Source: an uncultured Bacteroides sp. | Lineage (GTDB): Bacteria > Bacteroidota > Bacteroidia > Bacteroidales > Bacteroidaceae | Direction: 5' to 3' | NCBI GenBank assembly: GCA_947173895.1 | Contig: CAMWGU010000001.1 | Span: 1-64,000 of the forward strand | Length of the DNA: 64,000 bases | In this document: positions 28,973 to 37,480 of the stretch, piece by piece | How the letters are laid out: every line of letters starts with the position of its first letter | Numbering within the stretch: the first letter of the stretch is position 1 | Notes under the pieces: generated by a model | Database searches by the model: none | What the model was told of the DNA's origin: nothing | Seen by the model: the letters and a program-made list of their open reading frames with translations, nothing else | Made by a program: the position numbers and the translations under genes

Positions 28973-29065
28973 GTAAATTCTGTAACCTGTTGTGCTTTTT
29001 TTTAGAAAAAATATTCAGAAGCATCAAAACTTTTCAGATTTAAGGCAGTTATAAACAAAATGTAT

Positions 29066-29073
29066 TACTTTTG
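29066..29073 (+). promoter_or_regulatory. -7 element for the lipid kinase
   Basis: TACTTTTG lies 36 bp before the ATG at 29110. It overlaps the TTG that would open the longest frame (29071), which argues for the downstream start. Confidence 0.6.
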
Positions 29074-29109
29074 CGTTCTATAAAAGAGCTAAACTACCAA
29101 TATAGAAGT

Positions 29110-30144
29110 ATGACCATAAAGAAAAATATTATATTTGTCGTCAACCCCATTTCGGGCACACGAGGGAAAAGGGCCATATTAAAATGGATTGATGAACGCA
29201 TAGACCGCACTCGCTATGACTATACAATTGTCAAGACACAATATGCCGGCCATGCCGAAAAAATAGCAGCAGAGGCAGCCGAAAAGAAAATAGACATGGT
29301 GGTGGCCATTGGAGGAGACGGAACCATAAACGAAATAGGACGATCGCTCATACATACGGATACAGCACTAGGTATCATCCCATGCGGATCGGGAAATGGA
29401 TTGGCACGCCATCTGCAAATTCCCCTAGACCCCAAATTGGCCATTGACATTATCAATGAAGGGACCATTGCTTGTATTGATTACGGCAAGATAAATGACA
29501 TCCCTTTCTTTTGCACATGCGGAGTAGGCTTCGACGCATTTGTCAGCTTGAAATTTGCCGATTCGGGTAAACGCGGCCTGCTGACTTACCTAGAAAACAC
29601 GTTGCATGAAAGCCTGAGTTACAAGCCCGAGACGTACGAAATAGAGAACGAGGAGGGAACAGTGAGATACAAAGCCTTCCTGATAGCCTGCGGTAATGCC
29701 TCCCAATACGGGAACAATGCCTATATCGCTCCGCAAGCCTCACTTACCGACGGCTTGATGGACGTCACGATATTGGAACCATTTACCGTTTTGGATGTCC
29801 CTTCACTATCATTTCAATTGTTCAACAAGACCATTGACCAGAACAGCCGGATCAAAACATTCCGTACGAAAAAGATTAAAATACGCCGCTCCAAACCCGG
29901 AGTAATGCACTTTGATGGAGATCCGGTCATGGGCGGAGAAGACATAGAAGTGGAACTGATTCCGCAAGGGCTTAACATCATTATCTCCGATAAAAAAAAA
30001 GAGAACGAACCTTCTAGCCTCCTGCAACAAATATCCGAAATATTCAGTGGAATAAAACCTAAAGCCGATACATTTACTTTCCGGCACAAGCATCTGTTCG
30101 AACTGAACAAAAACTTATTGCGGCGTTTGTCTAAAAAACAATGA
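29110..30144 (+). CDS. Diacylglycerol/sphingosine kinase-family lipid kinase (YegS-like)
   Basis: A 344-residue kinase of the DAGK catalytic family. The nucleotide motif GGDGTINEI (near residues 70-78) is preceded by the N-terminal VVNPISGTRGK and followed by IIPCGSGNGLARHL. The C-terminal domain has the expected YIAPQASLTDGLMDV and HFDGDP motifs. It should phosphorylate a lipid hydroxyl (diacylglycerol, sphingoid base or similar). The long frame starting at TTG 29071 is rejected because it overlaps the promoter. Its divergent pairing with serine palmitoyltransferase makes a sphingoid-base substrate attractive, but that is inference. The C-terminal 45 residues (after about 300) are rich in charged residues. 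Confidence 0.87.
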   Translation: MTIKKNIIFVVNPISGTRGKRAILKWIDERIDRTRYDYTIVKTQYAGHAEKIAAEAAEKKIDMVVAIGGDGTINEIGRSLIHTDTALGIIPCGSGNGLARHLQIPLDPKLAIDIINEGTIACIDYGKINDIPFFCTCGVGFDAFVSLKFADSGKRGLLTYLENTLHESLSYKPETYEIENEEGTVRYKAFLIACGNASQYGNNAYIAPQASLTDGLMDVTILEPFTVLDVPSLSFQLFNKTIDQNSRIKTFRTKKIKIRRSKPGVMHFDGDPVMGGEDIEVELIPQGLNIIISDKKKENEPSSLLQQISEIFSGIKPKADTFTFRHKHLFELNKNLLRRLSKKQ

Positions 30145-30150
30145 CTCCTC

Positions 30151-30238
30151 CTTTGCCGGACATGAAAAGAGTTTGCACCGTCACATCTTCCCCCCCCAAA
30201 AAAAACATCACAAACTTCTTTCATGCGTTCCGGCAAAG
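30151..30238. repeat. Large imperfect inverted repeat with C8A8 loop between convergent genes
   Basis: CTTTGCCGGA-CATGAAA (30151-30175, continuing to GTTTG) pairs with CAAACTTCTTTCATG-TTCCGGCAAAG (30211-30238). About 24 of 28 positions pair. The loop holds eight C followed by eight A. There is no T run, so it is not a typical terminator, though it lies between the convergent lipid kinase and TrmN6 genes. Confidence 0.6.
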
Positions 30239-30247
30239 CATACGGCC

Positions 30248-30952
30248 TTACATTTTCAGATAAAAATCTTTAGTAAGTGCCTTGTATTCTTCTGTATATA
30301 CATGACGAGAAAGCTCGATTGTCAGATCATCCGCAAGACACTCAGCTACCTTAAATTTCAAAGAAAGCAGAACTCGCTTGGGTTCTGCACCACATTTGGT
30401 ATGAACCAATGTCTGGCGCGAAAGATGCAGGCCGTGACAAGCTGCCGACCTCAAAAAACACTCTCTGCCATCTGTAGGTATAATTACAGAGAAAACTCCT
30501 TCGGGATGAAGCAAACGGGCAGCAGCAACCACCAAAGCTTCGAAGTCCAAACTGTCGGTATGCCGGGCAGTATTGCGCCGACCGTCGGGACTCTTCAATG
30601 AATCAACAAAATAAGGAGGATTGGAAACAATAAGATCAAAAAGGACTCCCGGCGCAAAGTGACGGATATCCTGCAATTCCACCTCTATCCTATCCTTCCA
30701 CGGAGATGCATCCACATTTTCACACGCCTGCTCCACAGCATCCGCGTCTATATCGACAGCTCGAATACGGGCAGTGCAGCGTTGTGCCATCATCAATGAA
30801 ATCAGCCCTGTTCCGGTACCAATATCCAGTATATCGCGAGCACGGGCCACATCCGCCCAAGCCCCCAACAACACTCCGTCCGTACCCACTTTCATAGCAC
30901 ATCGGTCATGATAAACAGTAAATTGTTTAAAAGAAAAACAAGGATTCGGCAT
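30248..30952 (-). CDS. trmN6: tRNA1(Val) (adenine-37-N6)-methyltransferase TrmN6 (YfiC)
   Basis: A 234-residue SAM-dependent methyltransferase. It starts FSFKQFTVYHDRCAMKVGTDGVLLGAW, typical of the YfiC/TrmN6 family, then shows the SAM motif ILDIGTGTGLISLMMAQR and the adenine N6 motif SNPPYF (near residue 120). In Escherichia coli this enzyme modifies A37 of tRNA1(Val). The gene is monocistronic and convergent with the lipid kinase. Confidence 0.9.
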   Translation of the reverse strand: MPNPCFSFKQFTVYHDRCAMKVGTDGVLLGAWADVARARDILDIGTGTGLISLMMAQRCTARIRAVDIDADAVEQACENVDASPWKDRIEVELQDIRHFAPGVLFDLIVSNPPYFVDSLKSPDGRRNTARHTDSLDFEALVVAAARLLHPEGVFSVIIPTDGRECFLRSAACHGLHLSRQTLVHTKCGAEPKRVLLSLKFKVAECLADDLTIELSRHVYTEEYKALTKDFYLKM

Positions 30953-31078
30953 ACTACAATAATTACTTTTGCCGCCAAAAATAAATAAATCTATTCAAAT
31001 ATTCCAATTATTAGGAAATATTTGATATTTAATATCGAATTAACTCTCACGATTTTTCCTTATTCGCCAAGGAATGAT

Positions 31079-31086
31079 TAACTTTG
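31079..31086 (+). promoter_or_regulatory. -7 element for lon
   Basis: TAACTTTG lies 47 bp upstream of the ATG at 31134. It supports that start over the in-frame ATG at 31074, which would lie upstream of transcription. A second TACTTTTG at 30964-30971 is a possible distal promoter. Confidence 0.5.
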
Positions 31087-31133
31087 TCGCCCATTTAGGG
31101 CGTCAAGTCCTACTTAAAGACAAGAGGAAAATT

Positions 31134-33617
31134 ATGAAAAGAAATAAGAAAGAGGAAATTTTGTTGAATACCGAGAACGATGAAATCTCTATGCTAGCTG
31201 AAGTCCAAACTGATTCGGACGATATGAATATGATGAAATTCGATCAAGAAATAGCAGTTATGCCTTTACGCAACATGGTCATGTTTCCATCAGTAGTGAT
31301 GCCAGTCACAATAGGACGCCCCAGCACATTAAAACTGATAAATGCCGCATACAAGAAGAAACTACCTGTCGCAATTGTTTGTCAGTTACAAGGAGACACA
31401 GACAATCCAGGATTTAATGACCTATACCATATAGGAGTGGTCGGGAAAGTACTCCGCGTGTTCGAAATGCCTGGCGGAAATACTACGGTCATCATGCAAT
31501 CCAGCGGAACCAAAATACATCTGGACGACATCGTTAAAACCACTCCTTATCTAAAAGGAAAGGTCACTATTATACAAGAAGAGAAGGAACAATTGGATAC
31601 TGATGAATTCAAAGCCCTAATAGACACGTGCAAAGACCTGACTACCAGATACATCGAAACATCCGAAAAAATGGCTCCCGACACTGTGTTTGCTATCAAA
31701 AACATGGATGAGCCTGCCATTCTGGTGAACTTTACTTGTTCAAACTTGCCATTTACCGTCGAGGAAAAGGTGAAAATGCTGAGCGCAAATAATCTGAAGG
31801 ACCGATTGTATATACTGGTCAAGATATTGAACCGCGAAATACAACTGGCCAACATCAAGCAAAACATTCAAATGCGTACACGCGAAGAAATAGACCGCCA
31901 GCAACGCGAATATTTCCTGCAACAGCAAATAAAGAACATACAAGATGAACTAGGTTCCGGACAAGAGGACGAAATAGACGAACTCCGTCAAAAAGGCAAA
32001 GCCAAGAAATGGAGTACGGAAATGGCCATGCTTTTTGAAAAAGAAATTTCCAAGCTGGAAAGAATCAATTCGCAATCCCCCGACTTTAATGTTCAGCTGA
32101 CTTACCTGCAAACGTTACTAGGATTGCCATGGAACGTGTTTACTACTGACAACCTGAATATAAGCAATGCAGAAAAGACACTGAATAAAGATCATTATGG
32201 ATTGGAGAAAGTCAAAGAACGTATTCTCGAACACTTGGCAGTACTGAAACTGAAAGGAGACATGAAAGCACCCATTATCTGTCTTTACGGTCCTCCAGGA
32301 GTGGGTAAGACTTCTTTAGGGCGCTCTATAGCCGCATCCTTGAAGCGCAAATATATACGCATGTCATTGGGCGGTGTGCATGATGAAGCCGAAATACGCG
32401 GACATCGGAAAACGTATATCGGTGCTATGCCGGGCCGTATCATCAAAAGCCTGATCAAAGCCGAATCTTCCAATCCAGTCATCATTTTAGACGAAATAGA
32501 CAAATTGGGAAGTGACCACCGTGGAGATCCCAGTTCAGCCATGTTGGAGGTGCTGGATCCTGAGCAGAACAATTCGTTCCATGATAACTATCTGGACGTG
32601 GACTACGATTTATCCAAAGTAATGTTCGTGGCTACAGCAAACAATCTAAGCACTATCCCTCCCGCCCTGCTGGACCGTATGGAGCTGATTGAAGTAAGCG
32701 GATATATCACAGAAGAAAAGATAGAGATAGCTCGCCACCATCTGGTTCCGAAAGAGCTGGAGGCCAACGGAATTAAAAAAGAATATGTAAAATTCTCCAA
32801 AGCCGCACTAGAGTATATCGTAGAGAATTATACTCGGGAAAGCGGTGTCCGTGAACTGGAGAAGAAGATAAACAAGGTGATGCGCAAGATTGCATTAGAA
32901 TTTGCACGCAATGGGTATGAATTAACGCATGAGATAAAGCCGGCCGATGTACGCAAATACTTAGGTGCTCCGGAATATAGTCGCGACAAATATCAAGGAA
33001 ACGAATATGCCGGAGTTGTAACTGGATTGGCATGGACAGCTGTAGGCGGCGAAATTCTGTTTGTAGAGACCAGCCTGAGTAAAGGGAAAGGCGGCAGACT
33101 TACCTTGACAGGCAATTTGGGAGACGTCATGAAAGAATCGGCTATGTTGGCTTTGGAATATATTAAAGCACATGCGCAACTATTAGATTTACAAGAAGAC
33201 ATCTTCGAAAATTGGAACATTCATATCCATGTACCCGAAGGAGCCATTCCCAAAGACGGTCCGTCTGCCGGCATCACGATGGCTACCTCGCTGGCTTCCG
33301 CCCTCACCCAACGCAAAGTGAAAGCCAATCTAGCAATGACCGGTGAAATCACATTGCGTGGAAAAGTGTTGCCTGTAGGTGGCATTAAGGAAAAGATACT
33401 GGCAGCAAAACGTGCCGGAATCAAAGACATCATTCTATGTGAAGAAAACCGTAAGAATATCGAAGAAATTCAACCAATATATTTGGGAGGTCTGACATTC
33501 CATTATGTAACAGACATTAAAGAAGTATTAGCATTGGCTCTTACCAATGAAAAAGTAAATGGTGCCATTGATTTTAACATAACCAATCAGACAACAGAAG
33601 ACAATAAACAGATATGA
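31134..33617 (+). CDS. lon: ATP-dependent Lon protease
   Basis: An 827-residue cytoplasmic protease. An acidic N-terminal leader of about 40 residues precedes the LON substrate-binding domain ([17 protein letters not shown]). A helical linker follows, then the AAA+ module with Walker A GPPGVGKT (386-393) and Walker [10 protein letters not shown]. The protease domain has the catalytic dyad Ser711 (DGPSAGI) and Lys752 (GGIKEK). Length and motifs are complete. The start at 31134 is preferred over 31074 because a -7 element lies between them. Its last 4 bp overlap the start of tgt (ATGA), so the two are translated as a coupled pair. Confidence 0.97.
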   Translation: MKRNKKEEILLNTENDEISMLAEVQTDSDDMNMMKFDQEIAVMPLRNMVMFPSVVMPVTIGRPSTLKLINAAYKKKLPVAIVCQLQGDTDNPGFNDLYHIGVVGKVLRVFEMPGGNTTVIMQSSGTKIHLDDIVKTTPYLKGKVTIIQEEKEQLDTDEFKALIDTCKDLTTRYIETSEKMAPDTVFAIKNMDEPAILVNFTCSNLPFTVEEKVKMLSANNLKDRLYILVKILNREIQLANIKQNIQMRTREEIDRQQREYFLQQQIKNIQDELGSGQEDEIDELRQKGKAKKWSTEMAMLFEKEISKLERINSQSPDFNVQLTYLQTLLGLPWNVFTTDNLNISNAEKTLNKDHYGLEKVKERILEHLAVLKLKGDMKAPIICLYGPPGVGKTSLGRSIAASLKRKYIRMSLGGVHDEAEIRGHRKTYIGAMPGRIIKSLIKAESSNPVIILDEIDKLGSDHRGDPSSAMLEVLDPEQNNSFHDNYLDVDYDLSKVMFVATANNLSTIPPALLDRMELIEVSGYITEEKIEIARHHLVPKELEANGIKKEYVKFSKAALEYIVENYTRESGVRELEKKINKVMRKIALEFARNGYELTHEIKPADVRKYLGAPEYSRDKYQGNEYAGVVTGLAWTAVGGEILFVETSLSKGKGGRLTLTGNLGDVMKESAMLALEYIKAHAQLLDLQEDIFENWNIHIHVPEGAIPKDGPSAGITMATSLASALTQRKVKANLAMTGEITLRGKVLPVGGIKEKILAAKRAGIKDIILCEENRKNIEEIQPIYLGGLTFHYVTDIKEVLALALTNEKVNGAIDFNITNQTTEDNKQI

Positions 33618-34744
33618 CTTTTGACCTACAATATACAGATTCCAAATCAAATGCCCGTGCTGGGCTGATCACCACAGATCACGGACAGATAGAGACACCG
33701 ATCTTCATGCCTGTAGGCACCTTGGGAACGGTAAAAGGAGTGCATTTGCATGAGTTGAAAGAAGACATTAAGGCACAGATCATTTTGGGAAACACTTACC
33801 ATTTGTATCTACGACCGGGACTGGACATCATAGAACATGCCGGAGGCTTACATAAATTCAATGGTTTTGACCGGCCTATGCTGACAGACAGCGGAGGATT
33901 TCAGGTATTCTCTTTATCGGGCATACGCAAAATGAGAGAAGAAGGAGTAGAATTCCGTTCACACATCGATGGATCCAAACACCTGTTTAGTCCCGAACGA
34001 GTGATGGATATTGAGCGAATCATCGGTGCAGACATCATGATGGCTTTTGACGAATGTACGCCAGGTACGGCAGATTACGAATATGCAAAGAAATCGATGC
34101 AATTGACCCACCGTTGGCTGGACCGTTGCATAAAGCAGTTCAACGAAACCGCTCCCAAGTATGGATATCAACAGTCGTTATTCCCCATCGTGCAAGGATG
34201 TATTTATCCTGATCTGCGCAAACAATCAGCAGAATACATCGCTTCCAAAGAAGCAGATGGCAACGCGATTGGTGGTTTGGCCGTAGGCGAACCCACCGAA
34301 AAAATGTACGAAATGATAGAGGTTGTAAACGAGATTCTTCCAAAAAATAAGCCACGTTATCTGATGGGAGTCGGTACCCCGGTCAACATATTAGAAGGAA
34401 TCGAACGAGGTGTAGATATGTTTGATTGTGTCATGCCGACCCGTAACGGACGAAACGGAATGTTATTCACCAAAGAAGGAATCATGAATATGCGCAATAA
34501 AAAATGGGAAAATGATTATTCACCCATCGAAGCTGAAGGTGCATCATACGTAGATACAATGTATAGCCGTGCCTATTTGCGCCATCTGTTTCATTCACAG
34601 GAATTATTGGCCATGCAGATCGCTTCCATCCATAATTTAGCATTTTATTTGTGGTTGGCAGGAGAAGCTCGCAAACACATCATAGCAGGTGACTTCTCTA
34701 CTTGGAAACCAATGATGGTAAAACGCTTATCCACAAGATTATAA
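33614..34744 (+). CDS. tgt: tRNA-guanine transglycosylase lacking the zinc cysteines
   Basis: A 376-residue enzyme that exchanges guanine 34 for preQ1 in tRNAs for Asp, Asn, His and Tyr during queuosine synthesis. Family features are clear: ILGNTYHLYLRPG, LTDSGGFQVFSL (general acid/base Asp), FPIVQG, GGLAVGEP and FDCVMPTRNGRNG with the nucleophile Asp. In the usual C-terminal zinc site (CxCxxC plus His), the three cysteines are absent. The segment before YSRAYLRHL reads EGASYVDTM where others have ECDCYTC; the His in SIHNLAFYL remains. This probably reflects a zinc-free Bacteroidota variant. It overlaps lon by 4 bp and is followed 10 bp later by an LptF/LptG-type gene. Confidence 0.95.
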   Translation: MTFDLQYTDSKSNARAGLITTDHGQIETPIFMPVGTLGTVKGVHLHELKEDIKAQIILGNTYHLYLRPGLDIIEHAGGLHKFNGFDRPMLTDSGGFQVFSLSGIRKMREEGVEFRSHIDGSKHLFSPERVMDIERIIGADIMMAFDECTPGTADYEYAKKSMQLTHRWLDRCIKQFNETAPKYGYQQSLFPIVQGCIYPDLRKQSAEYIASKEADGNAIGGLAVGEPTEKMYEMIEVVNEILPKNKPRYLMGVGTPVNILEGIERGVDMFDCVMPTRNGRNGMLFTKEGIMNMRNKKWENDYSPIEAEGASYVDTMYSRAYLRHLFHSQELLAMQIASIHNLAFYLWLAGEARKHIIAGDFSTWKPMMVKRLSTRL

Positions 34745-34754
34745 TTTACTAAAA

Positions 34755-35927
34755 ATGAAGAATTGGTTTAAGACTGATACAAATTCATCTCACAAAGATG
34801 AAAGAAGATGGAAAACCGACATCAAGCAGCTAAAATTAGATAAATGGGTGAAGAGACTGGACGTATATATCATAAAAAAATTTCTAGGAACCTATTTCTT
34901 CGCTATCGCATTGATCATATCCATTGCAGTAGTATTTGATGTGAACGAAAACATAGACAGATTCATTAATAACAAAGCGCCGCTGAAAGCGATTGTGTTT
35001 GATTATTATATGAACTTTATCCCTTATTTCTCAAATCTGTTCAGTCCGCTGTTTGTCTTCATTGCCGTTATCTTTTTCACCTCCAAACTGGCTGAGAATT
35101 CGGAAATCATCGCCATGTTTTCCACTGGCATGAGTTTCAAACGAATGATGCGGCCTTATATGATTTCGGCCGCTATTATCTCCGTGGTCACATTTGGACT
35201 GGGAGCATACGTTATCCCCAAAGGCAATGTGACACGTTTGGACTTCGAAGACCGGTACAAGAAAAAGAAGAAACAAGAATATGTACGCAATGTACAATTA
35301 GAAGTAGACAGTGGAGTCATAGCCTACATAGAGCGCTATGAAAACTACAACAAAACCGGCTACCGCTTTTCATTGGATAAGTTTGACAACAAAAAACTAG
35401 TTTCCCATCTCACCGCCCGTAGTGTAACCTATGATACAACCTCCGTACATAAATGGACAATAAAGAACTACATGATACGTGAAATGGAGGGCATGCGCGA
35501 AAAAATCACCCGAGGAGACCGGTTAGACACCATTATTAAAATGGAACCTCAGGACTTTCTTATTATGAAAGGCCAACAGCAAACCATGACAAGCCCCGAA
35601 CTGAAGGAATACATTGACAAACAAAAAAGGCGTGGATTTGCCAATATTAAAGAGTTTGAAATTGAATATTATCAACGCATAGCCATGTCTTTTGCCGCCT
35701 TTATCCTAACTACCATCGGTGTTTCCTTGTCATCCAAAAAAATTAAAGGAGGAATGGGATTACACTTAGGAGTGGGACTGGCACTCAGTTTCTCGTATAT
35801 TCTGTTTCAAACCGTATCGGCAACTTTTGCCGTTAATGGAAATACTCCCCCTGTCATAGCAGTATGGATCCCTAATATACTCTACACCTTTATTGCAATC
35901 TATCTTTATCGAAAAGCTCCTAAATAA
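34755..35927 (+). CDS. LptF/LptG-family (YjgP/YjgQ) permease
   Basis: A 390-residue inner-membrane protein of the family that, with the LptB ATPase, extracts lipopolysaccharide. After a charged N-terminus of about 35 residues comes IIKKFLGTYFFAIALIISIAV (helix 1) and two further helices by about residue 145. A periplasmic beta-rich domain follows (about 150-300), with three more helices to the C-terminus. A single gene of this family here cannot be assigned to LptF or LptG from sequence alone. It is the third gene of the lon-tgt unit. Its last codons form the left arm of a hairpin shared with the convergent HAD gene. Confidence 0.88.
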   Translation: MKNWFKTDTNSSHKDERRWKTDIKQLKLDKWVKRLDVYIIKKFLGTYFFAIALIISIAVVFDVNENIDRFINNKAPLKAIVFDYYMNFIPYFSNLFSPLFVFIAVIFFTSKLAENSEIIAMFSTGMSFKRMMRPYMISAAIISVVTFGLGAYVIPKGNVTRLDFEDRYKKKKKQEYVRNVQLEVDSGVIAYIERYENYNKTGYRFSLDKFDNKKLVSHLTARSVTYDTTSVHKWTIKNYMIREMEGMREKITRGDRLDTIIKMEPQDFLIMKGQQQTMTSPELKEYIDKQKRRGFANIKEFEIEYYQRIAMSFAAFILTTIGVSLSSKKIKGGMGLHLGVGLALSFSYILFQTVSATFAVNGNTPPVIAVWIPNILYTFIAIYLYRKAPK

Positions 35928-35941
35928 TTATAGGAGCTTTT
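35912..35941. terminator. Bidirectional terminator formed by the 3' ends of two convergent genes
   Basis: AAAAGCTCCTA (35912-35922) and TAGGAGCTTTT (35931-35941) form a perfect 11-bp stem with an 8-nt loop, ending in U runs on both strands. The arms encode the last codons of the LptF/G-type gene and of the HAD gene; the two stop codons lie side by side in the loop. Confidence 0.8.
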
Positions 35942-36548
35942 CCAATTTCTGACGCCAATCCTCCTCGTTTTCTGGCTGCATCGTGACAAATCCAAATTCT
36001 TTTCCGGCAGCAATATTGGCAGCACCGTCATCCACAAAAATGGTTTCCACAGGATTTATTCCACTATCTTTTATCATATAATCAAAAATGCCAAAATCTG
36101 GCTTAGTAGATCCCGCTTCAAATGAAGTATAAATTTTGTCAACATAAGCATCTAGCGGCTTACCAGCAGGTGTAAACTTATCACTTCTCGCCCATCCCAT
36201 AATATATGGATTCGTATTACTCAATATAAAAACCTTATATTGTTTACGCAGTTCGTTCAGATAATCCAGCTTATATTGAGGCACTTCCGTTATAAATCCC
36301 TTCCAACCTTGCTCCACTTCCTCATAAGTCAACATTTTTCCACTCATATTGCTCAATTCACAGCGGAACGTCTCAGCATCCATATTCCCATTTTCCACCT
36401 CCTGAAAAATACCCTGCTGATGATACTTGTCCAACAAACTATCCGCGTCTTTCACTCCTATCCGTTCAAAAGCCTTTACAGCCTGATTACGGTCAATACC
36501 GATGATAACTCCCCCAAAATCGAATACAATATTTTTAATCTGTTTCAT
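35928..36548 (-). CDS. HAD-family phosphatase (YihX-like)
   Basis: A 206-residue cytoplasmic hydrolase of the HAD superfamily. The nucleophile motif is VFDFGGVIIGID (Asp10), with the SNTNP motif (motif II, VFILSNTNP), a conserved lysine region (STKPDFGIF) and the acidic motif FVDDGAANIAAG. The DxG form of motif I and the small helical cap are typical of YihX-like sugar phosphatases. The start MKQIKNIVFDFGG at 36548 is chosen; an upstream extension to 36629 adds 27 residues not seen in the family. The substrate is unknown. It is convergent with the LptF/G-type gene and shares its terminator. Confidence 0.88.
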   Translation of the reverse strand: MKQIKNIVFDFGGVIIGIDRNQAVKAFERIGVKDADSLLDKYHQQGIFQEVENGNMDAETFRCELSNMSGKMLTYEEVEQGWKGFITEVPQYKLDYLNELRKQYKVFILSNTNPYIMGWARSDKFTPAGKPLDAYVDKIYTSFEAGSTKPDFGIFDYMIKDSGINPVETIFVDDGAANIAAGKEFGFVTMQPENEEDWRQKLEKLL

Positions 36549-36634
36549 AATATGATACGTTTTTATCCGTTGTAAAATTAAGCATTTCATGATTAATACA
36601 AAATGATGTAAATCAAGAAAAGACAACAAGGCAT

Positions 36635-36669
36635 AAAAAAAACCGCAGACTCCATAAAGAATCCACGGT
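36635..36669 (-). terminator. Terminator of the thioredoxin-fold gene
   Basis: On the minus strand ACCGTGGATTC pairs with GAGTCTGCGGT over 11 positions, three of them G-T, and is followed by a run of eight T. It lies 44 bp past the stop codon at 36713. Confidence 0.75.
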
Positions 36670-36712
36670 CGTTATTCTTGTTGTATTTTTCTTCCTTCCG
36701 AAAGAGCTCCCC

Positions 36713-37207
36713 TTAATTCAAATAAGAAGAGAGCTCGGATGCTGTGATGTCTTTAGCAATAATAATACCATCTTCATCTAACAGAAAATTCTTAAATCCT
36801 TTTTTCAAGCGATAAGTCTGATATAAATCCGATGAAATGCCAGCCAACTCTACAAAACAATTAGATGTTGAAATCTGGTCTTTTTTAATGGTCTCGTTAA
36901 ATATTGACTTGTATTCATCAAATGAAACAGAAACCATTTCAATATTGTCAGCCTGCTGAATAGCATAATTCAAAGTCGCGTTTCGCACTCTAGATGTAGC
37001 ATCATAACTGGCCCAAAAACTTAGCAGTACGTATTTACCTCTCAAATCTTTCAAGTTAATCAACTGCTTTTCGCCACAGATTGTGAATACAGGAGCCTTA
37101 TCTCCTATGGTCAACCCCTCCGTTGGCGTGTCTTTCCCTACAAATGAAAACGAAATCAAGGAACTAATAATTAATACAACAAAAATCCACGTTACATTCT
37201 TAATCAT
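36713..37207 (-). CDS. Thioredoxin-fold (TlpA/AhpC-like) protein without the CxxC motif
   Basis: A 164-residue protein with an N-terminal membrane anchor or signal (residues 5-23) and a thioredoxin-like domain: LTIGDKAPVFTICGEKQLIN, LKDLRGKYVLLSFWAS and the C-terminal FLLDEDGIIIAKDI. Where TlpA has WCxxC, this protein reads FWASYDATSRVRN, so Asp69-Ala-Thr-Ser72 replaces the two cysteines. Cys44 and one Cys near residue 116 remain but not in a redox arrangement. It is therefore unlikely to act as a disulfide reductase; a binding or scaffold role is possible. Monocistronic, with its own terminator and a leader of about 110 nt. Confidence 0.8.
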   Translation of the reverse strand: MIKNVTWIFVVLIISSLISFSFVGKDTPTEGLTIGDKAPVFTICGEKQLINLKDLRGKYVLLSFWASYDATSRVRNATLNYAIQQADNIEMVSVSFDEYKSIFNETIKKDQISTSNCFVELAGISSDLYQTYRLKKGFKNFLLDEDGIIIAKDITASELSSYLN

Positions 37208-37319
37208 GTAATTCGATTTTGGTTAATACTATCCGAGACTGTCCTCAAACAGTGATTTCCACCCGGAACATTATTTTTAGCATTGATAATCAATGCTCTT
37301 TTTCATTAGAAATCTGCTG

Positions 37320-37327
37320 CAAAGGTA
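37320..37327 (-). promoter_or_regulatory. -7 element for the thioredoxin-fold gene
   Basis: TACCTTTG on the minus strand, 113 bp before the start codon. The leader contains a short perfect dyad AGCATTGATAATCAATGCT at 37279-37297. Confidence 0.5.
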
Positions 37328-37446
37328 AGGAGTTTAGATATTAACTCCAAGAGATTTCCTCAAAAAATATGTTATATAACATAAAACCACCCATTCTATC
37401 GAGAAAAAAGAATGCATAAAATATAGCGGATAAGGACTTTTTTACG

Positions 37447-37454
37447 TACTTTTG
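37447..37454 (+). promoter_or_regulatory. -7 element for serB
   Basis: TACTTTTG, 27 bp before the serB ATG at 37481. No good -33 box is seen. Confidence 0.55.
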
Positions 37455-37480
37455 CAATCTGTAAATAGCAACCACGAAGT

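Noticed and set aside
29071..29109. TTG start for the lipid kinase adding 13 residues
   Set aside because: It overlaps the -7 element TACTTTTG, and the kinase fold begins normally at the ATG at 29110.
31074..31133. Upstream start for lon adding 20 residues
   Set aside because: The -7 element TAACTTTG at 31079-31086 lies inside this extension, so the start at 31134 fits better.
37279..37297. Dyad AGCATTGATAATCAATGCT with a T run, as a plus-strand terminator
   Set aside because: No plus-strand gene ends upstream of it; it lies in the leader of the minus-strand thioredoxin-fold gene, where its role is unclear.
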